From Epiperipatus broadwayi (lineage: Eukaryota > Onychophora > Udeonychophora > Euonychophora > Peripatidae): a DNA stretch of 64,000 bases. Location: contig JAQFVV010000030.1 of the NCBI GenBank assembly GCA_028023455.1, positions 8,704,876-8,768,875 on the forward strand. The letters are read 5' to 3'. The translations under genes were made by a program, and so were the position numbers. The notes beneath the pieces were generated by a model. It did no database searches and was not told where the DNA came from. It saw only the letters and a program-made list of their open reading frames with translations. Of the stretch, positions 12,067 through 24,578 are shown piece by piece (position 1 is the stretch's first letter; each line of letters opens with the position of its first letter).

Positions 12067-12918
12067 CTCTGATACTACTGATACCTGACTGCCCGAATCC
12101 ATGAGGGCTTCCACATTCATTGAACCTACCTTTATAGGGATGATGGGGCATGTCTGAAGTGCATATCCGGGGACCCGGTCTTCCCAAGAACATATTAAAT
12201 TGCCTATTCTTTTTGTCCCCTGCTTATCCGCATCGGTGTCCACTTTGGACCTAAGCTTATGATCCTCTATCTGTCTCCTTTCTGTGTCTATTTCTAATTG
12301 GCTCAACATTTTATCAATTGTCCCCCCTGATCTTTCTCCTCTTTTCCCCAGCATCCATCTAATTTCATTGGGTAACTTTCTGCATGCCGTTGCTACAATC
12401 TGCTCCTCTGATAGTTTACATGCATCTAGAGTTCTCAACGTAGCCACCTGCCGCCTAAAAAAATGTATGTACGCTTCTCCATTACCTTCTTGAAACTCCT
12501 GCTCTACCACTTGAGCCCTCACCCTTTCTTGTATTTCTTCATTCCAGAATACATTGGTTAATGCTTCTTTATACTCCAGAAATGTTCGAGGTTGCTGACT
12601 CAGTGAATTCCACCACGTCTCTGCATGTTTCTCTAGATGATGGTATGCTATGATCACTTGGTGTTCATCTGCTATCTCATAGTACTTATAGTATCTTTCA
12701 AGGCTCTTGAGGTGCTCTACGGGTGTCTCCTCCTTTCTCCCTCCATATATTCTTATCTTCAATTCCATTGCCCCTTTTCTTTCCTTTTTATATATCACTA
12801 TTAACGCTAAATGTGCCAGGTTCGTCACCCCGGTTTCCAGTGGTCCACTGCATGACCCACCTGATAGACCTTTGCCCCTCCTTATTATATTGAGCGATAT
12901 TGTTTTATAATATCCCAA
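12049..12918 (-). pseudogene. gypsy Gag and start of protease
   Basis: About 289 codons are open. The middle resembles a retrotransposon Gag capsid domain (HLEKHAETWWNSL, TFLEYKEALTNVFW). Near its C-terminus it enters the aspartic protease with the active-site triad DSG (ALMDSGSQVSVV, about 12075-12110). No CCHC zinc knuckle is visible between capsid and protease, where most gypsy Gags have one, so it may have been lost or never present. The true Gag start is uncertain; an internal methionine before ELKIRIYGG is a good alternative to the first one. A frame change near 12060-12072 separates it from the rest of the protease. Confidence 0.85.
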
Positions 12919-13234
12919 TGTTAGATAAATTCTTCAACCTCGATTTATAAACTATGAATTTATATATATACACAGGACATACCTCAACGATATTTTCCCC
13001 CTTGACCATTCGAGAACTTTTCTATTTGTATATTCACACCGCCAAATATGCCCATCTACTATATTACCAATATGTATTCAAACTCTTTCTGATTTATAAC
13101 AAACTATCGCTTTTTATTTTTTCCCTTTTTTCCTCTTTTTTTTTAAAAAAAAAATCTCCAACTCTCGTTTGTACGCTCTTTTTACGTTACGTTAGGATGC
13201 CCTTTTAAATGCCCGTTCTCTAACATTCGCAGCC
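12919..13234 (-). other. gypsy 5' leader
   Basis: This untranslated stretch lies between the primer binding site and gag. It is rich in T/A runs on the plus strand (for example the T/A runs at 13125-13155). The short plus-strand frame inside it has no recognisable content. Confidence 0.6.
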
Positions 13235-13252
13235 CCGTTAGTTGGGACGCCA
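13235..13252 (-). other. tRNA primer binding site
   Basis: Immediately after the 5' LTR the minus strand reads TGGCGTCCCAACTAACGG. A TGG start is the complement of the tRNA CCA end, and the position fits a primer binding site. I cannot name the tRNA from sequence alone. Confidence 0.65.
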
Positions 13253-13253
13253 T

Positions 13254-14820
13254 TATAATACCACCCATTATATTTTATATCGCCATTTGTACGCTTCTAC
13301 CCGTAGCTTCGAGTGAGGATATTTGTGAGCATGGTCTGATTCCATCTCACGCGCCAATCTTACACATGGATAAGAATTATCTCATCGAAAACGTAAATAA
13401 GGGTTCGGGTATATATATATATACCTCTATTTATGGTAGCGCTTCCGTACCAGCTCAATCTCAGGGTTTGGGGACTATAGTCTAACTAGAGAACAAAGCT
13501 AAACACTACCCAACTAAGTCTTATGTGTCTATCTATTCTGTCCGATAATTTATCCGTTATAAATCTAATAACCCAACCCGAATGTTATCATACCATTTAC
13601 TCTATTTATTACCATACTTAATACCGATAAAATCTCATTTATCCACGCATATAAATATATCAATATTCAAGCGCACAGCCCATTTACCCTGATACACACA
13701 TATATAATTCATATACGCATCAAAATAGTGCAATTATACATCAGAGCTGTTTATTTAAAGTTGTTATTTTATTTAATTTAAAAGAGATTTATTATAGGAA
13801 TTAATATTGAGGTAACACTAGTTTCTTTACCAAGACGCATTCATTGAACATATATTTAGTGTAAACGTCAATTACCTTAAGTACCGTCGACCGTTCACAC
13901 GGTCAAAGACAAGTCCGCATTTATAATTCTCCACGAATACTGGTCTGGTTGATATAACGGATGGCAAGGATTTCCAATGTGGTATATCGAATAGCTTATT
14001 CCGGAGGTGGAGTAGATGATTCACTCACTTTATGAAAGGGTCCCATTTCTTAGATCTTTCGTCGCCATTACACTTGATGAACAAGAACTCTTTTGTATAG
14101 CGAAATTCGTAGGTCCACTTCAGATGGGTTCCACGACAACTGTCCACTGGATCGGTTAACGAAACTAGCGCTATTGAATTACCCCGACATTTTGGGTGAG
14201 AAATATTAATAAACTTCTTAAGAAAATTTTATACGTCCACACACTCCGTAGTCCAAGCCGCGTTTTTTTTTTTTTCTCTCCTCTCGAGCCCACAAAAAAA
14301 GTTCTTTTGTTTTCACTCTTTAACTTTGTAAAATTTTCTTCCAATATCCCTACGCCACTGTCCCGTTCTTCTATTGTTTTCCAACGATACCCACCTGACC
14401 CGTTTTCGGACTTCTTGACGCCAGTTATTACTAAACCGCCTACAGCAACTGATTTATTTCTATTTCTATCTTCATATGTTCAAAAGATTAATTAGCAAAA
14501 GAAAACACGTGTTACCGACAACATTATTAACCAGACTTAAAGAAAAATTTTAACGGATAAAATATATACGAATAATCAATTACAACTTATACAGCTCCGT
14601 ATATAATTGCTTGTAACCATCACCGTTAATACATACACACATTTTATACTCACATATACAAATATATTTATATAAGGATACCCACCTAATATTCACACTC
14701 TTTGTAACAGGGTTCGAATGACTATTTACATATATATCTTTTCGTATATAGTCGCTCAACATTAACACTCGCAATTAGTAATATATTACATACGCTTGTA
14801 TTCGAACCCTGTTTGTTACA
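13254..14820 (-). repeat. 5' LTR
   Basis: This LTR of about 1567 bp matches 7342-8939 with about 12 substitutions (roughly 0.8%) and two length differences. Low divergence implies a recent insertion under the usual assumption that LTRs are identical at integration. It ends TTTGTTACA (plus strand) at 14820 before unrelated AT-rich DNA. Confidence 0.93.
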
Positions 14821-17054
14821 ATATATTAGATGTGTTAACTAATTTTTATTATTATTTGTTCTTATTATTGATTTTATATTATGCAATAAAATAACTTAAT
14901 TTTTTGTCATTAATTAAAGACACACTGTCATTACATAAACACAACATTAAAGGTCATATTTAAGATTTAAACTTACACATAAAACTTATCTGGATTGAAT
15001 ACATTATTATTGTATTAATGCTAAACTGAATCACAAAAGTATTGGGTAGGATACATAAAATCATTTCTATATTGTTGTATCCTTGTATACATAAACACAC
15101 TTGATATTCATGCATTTATTTCCTTTTTATATAACTCTGAGATAAATTATTAGTTAACTTGGTATTTAAATTTACTAGCCTTATTTTAAACACAGATTAA
15201 GTTATTCTTAGTTAGAGCTTAGTTACAAACCATGTATTTGTAAAGATTTTATTAAAGGTAGAATAAGATTGAGAATACACATATTATTATAAAACCCTAA
15301 GAAATTTATTATTTTATTAAATAATAATTATTAGAATCTAGAATAGTTTTAATTTATGTGGAAATAGATAAAAACTCATATGCATAATCATTGTAAATCT
15401 AGTAAAATATAGCAGACCCATTTTTTTCTCCATCTCAAACGAAATTTCACCCACATTTCCCCAACACTGATTTCAACGCATTATCTCAACCGAGTGTGGG
15501 TTTCAAATTGTGTCACACCTCAAGTGAATAGGTCTGCATCATTACCTTGTAGTTTCAATATATATATATAAAACTAATGACATAATTAAAATTACTCCAA
15601 ATTCAAAACTAAACCAGACTAGCCAAATAAAATAATCTCTATAACACAACAATTGATTTCATTGCTACAAGCAGACTTTCCAAGTGCAAAGGACTAAAAC
15701 ATATTAACAAATATGTACTATTTTACTTTATTGACTAGTTTAGCTTTAAGCTTTAGTTATATATAATAATCATATATTTAGTAATTAGTTTCATGGGATT
15801 CAGGTCTGGATAGTATTTATAAGATATAAGTTTGTTTCAATCGTTAAATTTTCATTTTGTTTCACCTTTGAATAAAATCATGTACTTCTAATTTAAATAT
15901 TAAACAATACTGCATCTATATACTGAATGAGGTCAATGCTATATCACCATGTACACTCAAATGAAAATTTAGATATGGACTAAAATATGTATGGTGTCGT
16001 AAGTAGTTGTCAGTATCTTTATACTGACATGAATGATTACTGTGTTACCCCAAAAATAAGACCAGGTCTTATATTGTTTGCTCCAAAAGATATCTTTGGG
16101 GTTTATTTTCAGGAGATGTCTTATTTTTTCATGAACAAAAATCTACATTTATTCAAAATATCAAATCAACCTCCCAAACAGTTTTCAGCCCTCTGTGAAT
16201 ATTTGAATTTTCAGCTAGTGATATGCACTGGGGTATTTCCATTTATTAAGTAAAAAAAATTTATATTTATTCAAGCACAAAAATCTATGCTTATTCAAGT
16301 ACTTCTCTTTACAGAAAGCTGTAAAATTCTTGCTTCAAAAGTCCTCCACTACTCTTCTCCTGTAGTCAATGGAATAGCTCTTTCTTTTTGCACTCATCTT
16401 GTCTGGGATCAAAATATTATTCCACTTAAATTTATCATTAAATCAAGTATCAATTGAAGACTTATGAGATAGTAGTAGTAACAAAAATGATTATAGTTAA
16501 CAATGATTATTCATATAAAAAATGCAATTACAAAAATTCAGAAAATGTTTCTGTATTTCACACCGCATTGAATTACAAAGATTCATAAAAGACACAACCA
16601 CATCCGTGATCTCCAAATTACTCGTAAGAGTCGCACTTGGATATTATTTTTTAAAACTTTTCTTTAGGAGAACTTCCCTTATTTAAAGTCTTTTAGCAGA
16701 AAAAAAAATCTTGAATATTTAAAACGTATCACAATCAAATGACAAAACTACACCAAGCAATCTAAATCTAAGTATTAAATATAAAAATAAAATAAAAGTA
16801 CCTAAAATCACATAAAAGAAATTATAAATGGTCCAATATATTGGCTTATGGTAGGTAAAATTTTAAAAATTGATTAAATCTTTATTAAATTAATAAATTG
16901 AGTATCTTAAATGAGCACCCTGAACAAACATGCTAGGCTTATTTTCAGGAAAACATTGTATATAATTACACACTTATTAGCAGCTTGAATGATGTCTTTA
17001 ATTAAATTAATAACAATTTATCAAAAAATAATTAAATAATATCAATAATACTAC
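14821..17054. other. AT-rich DNA, presumed intron, with a repeat remnant near 16045-16260
   Basis: No exon is visible. Near 16045-16200 a segment rich in words such as AAAAATAAGAC and its complement, centred on the 17-base palindrome ATAAGACCAGGTCTTAT (about 16055), looks like the end of an old DNA-transposon-like repeat. The 88-codon open frame across it has no coding signature. Confidence 0.45.
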
Positions 17055-17239
17055 CTGAAGAGATAGGGTTAACCATATATTGTATGGTTAATGACTGATG
17101 TTCAATTAGAGGCGCAGATCCAGTATTAGAATTAAGTCTACTTGGGAGACTTTGACATCTATATATTTCCTGCTGCCCTTGAAAAAAACTAATAACATGC
17201 TCACAATTAAGAATATAATCTGGTACAAGCAGCAATCTC
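17055..17239 (-). CDS. PX-domain gene, exon 3 of 3 seen (end of PX plus linker)
   Basis: A minus-strand exon of 185 bases lies between acceptor GATTTCAG and donor GTAGTATT. It takes one base to complete the codon left by the exon at 36827-36902, then reads 61 codons without a stop and leaves one base. The residues LLLVPDYILNCEHVISFF match the last helix of PX domains in p47phox, NOXO1 and SH3PXD2 proteins, where the pattern is LPxxIsxCxxvxxFF. A polar linker (about 35 residues) follows and ends in IQYMVNPISSG, plausibly the first strand of an SH3 domain. Such proteins bind membrane phosphoinositides and organise NADPH oxidase or podosome complexes. Family level is well supported; the exact orthologue is not. 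Confidence 0.82.
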
Positions 17240-18220
17240 CTGAAATCAAGTATAAAAACAAAATTTGAGATTAATCAAACATTATTTACACATTAATGTT
17301 ATAAAAACTTTTGCATAAATAATTTCATTCAAAATAAAGATTTTTCAATATAATTTGTAAATATCATGTCTTGCTATTTTGGAGTTATCCATTTTATGCT
17401 TGTACATATTACACATCGATCTCAGTAACTGTTTTAAGTTTACTATTAAAGACAACCAAATGCTTGTACAACATATATATTAAAAAGAATTTGAAGAATT
17501 AAATGTAAGAGTCCTCAATACTCAATTTCAGATTAGGCTATTTCTAATCTTTAAAAAGACTACGATTCACAAACATTTTGATGAAATTTCTTTTATTCAT
17601 TATATTCATTAGAGATATTATGCACTAAAAAACTTTTGTGATAATTTATAAAATAACAGCAAATTTAGTGTATTCTTAAATCATTCATTATTTTTTTATT
17701 ATAAATCTTTTGATTAATTATAGACAAAGAAAATTAATAATATATTTCTAAAATGTCTACAAGCATTTTGATTAAATAATCTGCCTAATGGGTAAAGAAA
17801 TAAACTGAATATAGGATCTCCATAATACAGGAATGTATTTTGCATTTCTTCTGTTTAGTTTACATTATCTGGTCTTTTAAAAATTAGCCAGATTATTTTA
17901 CCATTTTTTTAAAAATTTTGCAATTATTTTAATACTTCAACCTTAGAGCTAGCGTAGTATCTAAAAAAAAAAAAAAAAAGAAAATAAAAGTAGATATAAT
18001 TGATTAAAAGCATTTGTATATTTTCTAACTCTAATATTGATGCATCAATATAATTGACCCATGTGGTTTCTGTATAACAAAGACAAGTGATACTGGCTAC
18101 TGTTGATTAAATGTACTTTTTAAAACTTCAAATACTACTGTTGTTTTTCTCAAAATTTATGTGCATTCATTTTTATATGTATTTTTAAACATCTGAAATT
18201 GTACCCCTAACTACCTTCCT

Positions 18221-18346
18221 TTAAAACAGGCAAAACTCTCCATACGGTAATGCCACTTAGTGCAAGCCAGAGTAATCAATGGACGCCAGAAGGCTTGTGC
18301 ATAAAATCCCTACCCAGTGCCTACTCATCCAATATTCCCAGACTAG
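18221..18346 (+). repeat. about 120-bp direct repeat, copy 1
   Basis: It begins TTAAAACAGGCAAAACTCTC and runs through GAAGGCTTGTGCATAAAATCCC to CATCCAATATTCCC. It is repeated at 18677-18796 in the same orientation at high but imperfect identity. The DNA between and after the copies (for example GGAGTCTTGGACCTGAGAGC near 18375) may belong to a larger repeat unit. Confidence 0.75.
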
Positions 18347-18676
18347 TTTCTGGCTTGTGGTCTTTGTCAGTGAGGAGTCTTGGACCTGAGAGCACTGCAC
18401 CTAGATCTTAGGATCTAATGCAACCGTCCAGCAGCCACCTTTTATTTCTACTTAACTACAAAACTATGAGAATAAAATTGAAAACATAATAATATTTTCA
18501 ATCTAAATTCATTAGCTTATATAATCATATAGGTCTGAACTCAGTTCAGTACCCATACATCTTGGGGTCTTTGGTTCTTTAACAACTATAGCCACCACTA
18601 TCCTACTAGGTAGGATTGGTATTAAACCACCAAATACCACATGATCACCATTTCTTATGCGTGCTCATAACTGTTA

Positions 18677-18796
18677 TTAAAACAGGCAAAACTCTCTATA
18701 CAGTAGTACCACTCACGCCAGAGTAAACAATGGGATGCCAGAAGGCTTGTGCACAAAATCCCTATCTAGTGCATACTCATCCAATATCCCTGGACT
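18677..18796 (+). repeat. about 120-bp direct repeat, copy 2
   Basis: This is the second copy of the 18221 unit, with a small internal deletion (the AGTGCAAG block is shortened) and scattered substitutions. The family looks like an old dispersed or tandemly amplified repeat. Confidence 0.75.
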
Positions 18797-21313
18797 CTAT
18801 AAATTAACCTGATTTCCAGATTTACTATTATGTATAAAAAGAAATACATTGACACACATCACCCTACTACTCAATAATAGGCATATAACATATATTAATA
18901 AATACAAGGAATTAATTAAAAATATTCTAATACTAAAACAGAGATTTGCCAGAATACATAAAATTACAGAAATAGATATACGAAAATTAAGCACTAAATC
19001 AGTAGACAAAATATAACGTAACAGTCAGATGTGTATGCCAGCAAAACTAATCTTAGAAACCAAACAATGATCACTAATTTGCATGTATGTAACATCTATA
19101 AAACATTACCACAATCAATACAAAGTAGAACCTCATTACCTATACCCCCAAGACAATTTCCAAGTGACTACTGCCTCTAATGTTAACGTATATGTCCTTT
19201 TCTTATATACCATTGAGGTCAGAAAGATAGAAGAGACTCTTAAGAACTAAAATGCTAATTGAAGTAAACAAGAAACAAATATGAGAGGTAATATATTTTA
19301 ACGGTCACTGAAAAGGTGATCATAGACTTATCGTATCTGCACTACAAGGGCGCCATCTAGGCATTTGAACCTAGAAAATTTATATAGTAGACAGATACGT
19401 AAGTTAAGAAAAAATTTTTTATATATATTTTATTCTGACCATTTGCCCAATGTCACTAGCTCATAGAGTAGCAGAGATTTAAACATTTTAATAAGTTTTA
19501 ATAGATTTATATTCTCAAAATATATTAATATTTAAAACAATAAAATAAAAGAAGCCACTGCCAGTAATTAACACACAAATAGATTTTATTAACACACATT
19601 TAAAATTGAGAAATAAATTTATTTTTAGATTTTAACATTAATTTTTTTAAAATTTAAATTACTATTTTAAATAGACCGCACAGATGGACATTTAAATTAT
19701 ATTTTACTTTAGCAGATTCACAGTTAATAACTTTCAAAACAAATCATTCAATCTCAGACTAAAGGTTCGCAGCCAACCCAACGCCTGCTTCCAGATATAT
19801 AGTCGCAACCTATGTAATATGAAAATGCTAGCATAAAACCACGCCGACAGGAATATGCATCTGACAGCGTGATATTATTTGAAGGATATGATCTATGTCC
19901 AGAACAGGAATGTGCATCTGTCTGACTAAGGAATCATGAATATAATTTTTTTTTTAAAAGTTGCTACGTATGGGGGGAGAGCAGTCTTTCTGCCGACTTA
20001 TAAATCTCTGTCCATAGAGCTAGAAGGGGTCAATGGCGCAGGAAATACGTCTGCGACCATTTCAATGATGTGACTGCCTCTTTGGGGTCATGCATTCAGT
20101 TGGGCACGTTGCCCTGTATGCTAAACACGCTTCACATTACATTAATATAAACACCCATATATCCCTCCACAAGCATCGTCCTAACTACGAAACAAATAGC
20201 CTGAAATTAACCCTTTAAAATAAGCATAAACAAATTTAACGAATCTATATAGCTATCCATGCCAACTTAAAATTAAATACATTTTAGTTCAAACATAACA
20301 CACATACACACAAAAAAGGAGAAATGGAAATGATTGCTTAAACATATGCACAAAAAAAATATTAATAATTGATTTTAAAATTCCTTAGGTCAGATAATAG
20401 TTCTTATTTTCAGCTATTAAATGCAAATTTAGGAAAAGTTCCTGTTAGATAAACACAAGAGTTCATATATTACGGAATGAGCAGATTTAGAGATCCATCT
20501 TCGTGATCACTTTCGTAGATTTTGTCCTTCTTTAAAACGAAACCACTACTTGCCATTCATTTGGTCAGGAACTGTCATCCAGAGGCCTCAGCTGGTTGTC
20601 CGGAAAATTAAATTTATTGCAGACTTCCACATCGTGAAAATCTGCAATATAGCTAGTTATAACGATATATTCATAGTCAGCTTTCAGATAATAATTATAA
20701 TAATTTGGCTTTTATATTTTTATTAGTCTCTTATCCAATCTTTGGATTCAACGAGCAAGACGTCACTAATCCTCTGGTGTTTCAATTACAGTCCGTGCTG
20801 ACATTTCTGGTCTTTGCTTTGGTCATTTAATTTCTTTTTCTCTTACCATTTAATTTATTTTAAGTGCCCCAAGGGCTAGTTTGCTTTAGAACAATCATTT
20901 AATTAATAAAACAATCATTTCCATTTTTTAAGATTATAGAAATCAACATTATTTCTATTTTTAAAATATCAATCTTTATATTTTTGCTTTTTTACAAAAA
21001 AAAATACTTTCAAATACTTTTTCTTAAAATAGTTTAAGTTTTCCATCTGCGCGACAATATATATATATATACTAAACAACTTTTAATTTTCAGTTTTTAA
21101 GTTTTTTTCTTTTTAATAAATCAATTTTTATTTACGAACTTTTTATTTTCATTTTAAAATAATGTAACGGCATTTTATAAACCATTACAATATATATATA
21201 TTAGCAACAATTAAAAAAAATATATAACAAAGCAAAAGAAAAGTTCATATGTGACTATAGTTGTAGGTTTAAACCTATAAAATCCTGTTGCATTTTCTTA
21301 CAGGTTTATAATT

Positions 21314-21431
21314 ATCAAAAAAAGCAAGTCATATATAACGTGACATTACTTTTATAAGCTTGTATTTACATTTTTTGTAAATACAAACTTATAAAAGTAA
21401 TGTCACATTATATATGACTTGCTTTTTTGAT
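21314..21431. repeat. 118-bp foldback (near-perfect inverted repeat)
   Basis: Two arms of about 56 bp (21314-21370 and 21376-21431) are reverse complements with only about two mismatches, around a 5-base T loop. The arms start ATCAAAAAAAGCAAGTCA. It may be a tiny MITE or a foldback insertion. No clear target duplication is visible in the AT-rich flanks. Confidence 0.8.
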
Positions 21432-22619
21432 TACTATAATTTTACCTTTAAGGCTTTGGCTATTAAAATATGGTAGATCTGAAGTTAGTTCAGTTCCATA
21501 TAGCTATTTAAGTTAGATAGCCGGATTTAAAGACATTTTCATGTCCGAAAATTTCAGAGTTTCTACTTAATAATACGTATAAAATAAGTGCTGGGTTTTG
21601 AGTTGATGTTTTAGATCTAGTGTCCGAATATTCTAGCTCTCCACTGATGTGAGCCATAAGCTTGAATCCAGTTGGTCTGGAGATGGGAGGGTTCTGGATA
21701 GAGATTTTAAATATTTTCTCATACAACACTTATCAATTAAGAGCTTGTTTGAGCTATTGGTATGCTCTCTATATTACAGGTTCATAATAAATTAACAATT
21801 AAATGACATTATTATCACTAGCTTTTATAAAGTAAAGGAAGGTGGATGTTCTAGTGGTTTAGCTATTAATTAATTTATAATTAAAGCAGGGAATATTTAT
21901 TTACATTTATTAAAGTCACAGTAATTAATAAACAACTAGATATGAATTAAAATTATGGTTTACTGCACGATTGCTACTTCAGGCTCTAAAGTACATTTAT
22001 GAAATACTGAATGTGCTGCTAGGTTATATGCAACAAAAGTTTACCCAATGATGAAAAAGAGATGAGCTATGCCCATCTTATTGAGGCCATACTCAGGAAA
22101 TTCATTGGATCAGAGAGTAACATGAAGTAGGAAAGGATGTCTGCTTATATAACTGGTATACGAATGTATCACTATCAAGCAGAAAAATTCATCTTTCTTG
22201 ATAATAGTAATAAAATAGCAAAGTTTATCCAAATATGAATAAAATAAATAAAAAAGATATGATCGCCTTGACATGACTGTATCTAAAAAACACTTGGTTA
22301 ATCAATTTCTAGGGATCAGGAATAGAACTAAAACAAGAATTAATCACACAAAAAAACAAAGCCAAATAATCCAACAATGCAATTTAAATAAGATACCAGC
22401 AATAATTAATCATTAATTGTCAAAGCCTGGAGATTACAGTTATACTAAAACAAGAATGATTAGCCACATAATAAAATTTCGCAAGCAGCAATATATCACT
22501 TTGGCTGGTGCATTAATGCCTGATCAGCTCTTCAATCTATATAAATACTCACAGAATGATAAAATATTCTGTTAATCCCTGCTTAATTAAAGTCCACCCT
22601 AAAGATTGTATTCATACTG

Positions 22620-24578
22620 AAGCTGTATGAACTTACAAATAGGTTTCAAGTGTTAGGAGATTTTGAACATGATTCAGATTTGAATGAAATTAATATGAAA
22701 ATAGCTGATACACTTTTAAAAACTGCAACAAATTTCTACTGAGACTAGAGAATTTATGAAGAAAAAAAGGAATATGAAGATATACAAAAATGATGTATTA
22801 AAAAGAATTGAATATCTCGAATTTTGTAAAATGGTACGGAAAAGAGTTGAAAATGATATAAGAAAGTATAACTGTGAAATAGCAAGGAAAGCTGTAGAAG
22901 AAAATAAAAATCTCAAAAATGTTAAACAACATTTTGGTATTGATAGGAAATTTATATCTGCAATAAGAAAAAAAGATGGAATTATTACTAAAAAGAGAGA
23001 TGACATCATGAAATTGGTAGAAGATTTTTATCAAGAATTATATAGTAATAAAGAAAAAGTACCTCCTATATCTATTACATCTTCAGAATTGCCCAGAATT
23101 TTAAATGAAGAAGTGAGACATGCAATTAAGTGTATGAAGAAAGGAAAAGCTCCAGGAAATGAAGGAATTATAATTGATATATTAAAAGAAGCAGGTGAAG
23201 AAATAGTAACAATTTTAGCAAAGTTATACACCAAATGTCTAAATGATAAAGATGTACCGAAAGATTGGAAGAACGCAGTAATAATATTAATATTTAAAAA
23301 AGGTGATAAAGAAGATATTAGAAATTACAGACCTATCAGTTTTATATAAAATTTTTACCAAGATAATTACAACTCGTCTACAGAGAACTTTGGATTTCCA
23401 CCAACCAAGAGAACAAGCTGGATTTAAAAGTGGTTTTAGTACAATAGATCATATCCAGGTATTGAGAGAAGTCATAGAAGGACAAACGAATATGAGTTGT
23501 CATAATGTTTTGGATTTGTAGATTATGAAAAGGCATTCGATTCTATACACATTTCTTCAGTGATTAAAGCATTGGATCATCAAGGTATACATCCAGGATA
23601 TTGTCATATTTTAAAGAATATTTATAAAAATGCAACAGCAACAATTAGATTACATAATGATACTGGAAAAATCAACATTGAGAAAGGTGTAAGACAAGGT
23701 GACTCCATATCTCCAAAACTATTTACAGCAGTGCTGCAAGAAGTATTTTGTGGATTAAAATGGGAAACTAAAGGAGTGAAAGTAAATGGAGAGTATTTAA
23801 GTCATTTAGATTTCGCAGATGATGTAGTTGTTTTTGCAAATAATGCTTCAGAGCTGCAGGAGTTAGCAGATGAAAATAGAAAAGTAGGACTAAAGATAAA
23901 TGTTAAAAAGACTAAAGTAATGTTTAATCGATTTGCTCAAAATATAAAAATAAAGATTGATTATGAAGAATTAGAAGAAGTTAACAGTTACAAATACCTT
24001 GGTCAGATTATTAATACAGATGGAAACATAATGGAGGAAATTAATCATAGAATTAAACTCGGTTGGAGTGCTTTTGGTAGAAATAACTTGATACTAGAAG
24101 GAAATATGCCTATGTGTTTGAAAAGGATGGTTTTTAACAAATGTGTTTTACCAGTTCTTACTTATGGATCTGAGACTTGGACACTTAATAGAAGAGCAAT
24201 ACAGAGACTTCAGACCACTCAAAGGAGTATGGAGAGATGTATGTTGGGAGTAACAAGAAGAGATCGAAAACGCAATGTATGGGTAAGACAATAAACAGGT
24301 GTTACTGACCTTATTGAAAAAATTAAAAGATTGAAATGGAGTTGGGATGGACATATTGCTAGAAAAGATGATAATAGATGGACAATTGAAATTTTAAACT
24401 GGATTCCAAGAGATTATAAAAGACCCAGAAAGAGGCCACATGTGAGATGGATGGATGAAATAAGAAAATGTGCAGGGGTGTTGTGGAGAAGAGAAGCTAA
24501 AGATCGGAGAAGATGGATTAAACTTGGAGAGACCTTCATCCTGCAGTGGATTGATAATGTTTGATGATGATGATGATA
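22620..24578 (+). mobile_element. 5'-truncated RTE-type LINE, copy 1
   Basis: The DNA encodes a non-LTR reverse transcriptase and C-terminal region but no endonuclease, so it is 5' truncated as is usual for LINEs. It ends in a short TGATGATGATGATGAT tail (24561-24576), as RTE-clade elements typically do. Coding resemblance can be read from about 22620 (frame 3), then frame 1 from 22756, frame 2 from about 23330 to 23515, and frame 1 again to the end. A TAA at 24292-24294 interrupts an otherwise continuing frame. It lies within a PX-gene intron, antisense to that gene. Confidence 0.88.
22756..24564 (+). pseudogene. RTE reverse transcriptase, frameshifted
   Basis: RT landmarks appear in order: [10 protein letters not shown] near 23140, [13 protein letters not shown] and NYRPISF (23265-23345), REQAGF near 23410, DYEKAFDS near 23522, GVRQGDSISPKLF near 23690, and the catalytic FADD at 23812-23823. 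After the RT come VGLKINVKKTKVM, the thumb/C-terminal region (YGSETWTLNRR) and a basic tail with GHIARKDDNRW and RPHVRWMDEI, typical of RTE proteins. Two compensating frame changes (near 23330 and 23515) and a nonsense codon at 24292-24294 make it inactive. The related copy at 34799 has CAA where this one has the TAA, so the stop is a C-to-T change. Confidence 0.9.

Larger units (their letters stand above)
7342..14820 (-). mobile_element. Ty3/gypsy-type LTR retrotransposon, full length but defective
   Basis: Two long, nearly identical direct repeats (7342-8939 and 13254-14820) enclose about 4.3 kb. Read on the minus strand, the interior encodes gag, a DSG-type aspartic protease, reverse transcriptase, RNase H and integrase, in the Ty3/gypsy order. 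A primer binding site follows the 5' LTR and a purine tract precedes the 3' LTR. The LTRs begin TGTAAC on the minus strand, and ATAT flanks both sides as a possible 4-bp target duplication. The coding region is interrupted near 12060-12072, at T8 11437-11444, by a 13-bp duplication near 11385-11400, by an in-frame stop at 10122-10124 and at T8 9763-9770. LTRs this long and this integrase style resemble Osvaldo-like gypsy elements, but the clade is only a guess. It sits in the presumed last visible intron of the PX gene. Confidence 0.93.
17240..22619. other. intronic AT-rich DNA of the PX gene
   Basis: Apart from the repeat pair (18221-18346, 18677-18796) and the foldback at 21314-21431, I see no features. 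Slightly less AT-rich patches near 19750-20110, 20500-20640 and 21490-21730 contain no open frame with a recognisable domain. Poly-A/T runs are frequent. Confidence 0.5.

Noticed and set aside
22716-23234. Minus-strand frames antisense to the RTE coding region
   Set aside because: They mirror the plus-strand RT, which carries recognisable motifs; the antisense frames carry none.
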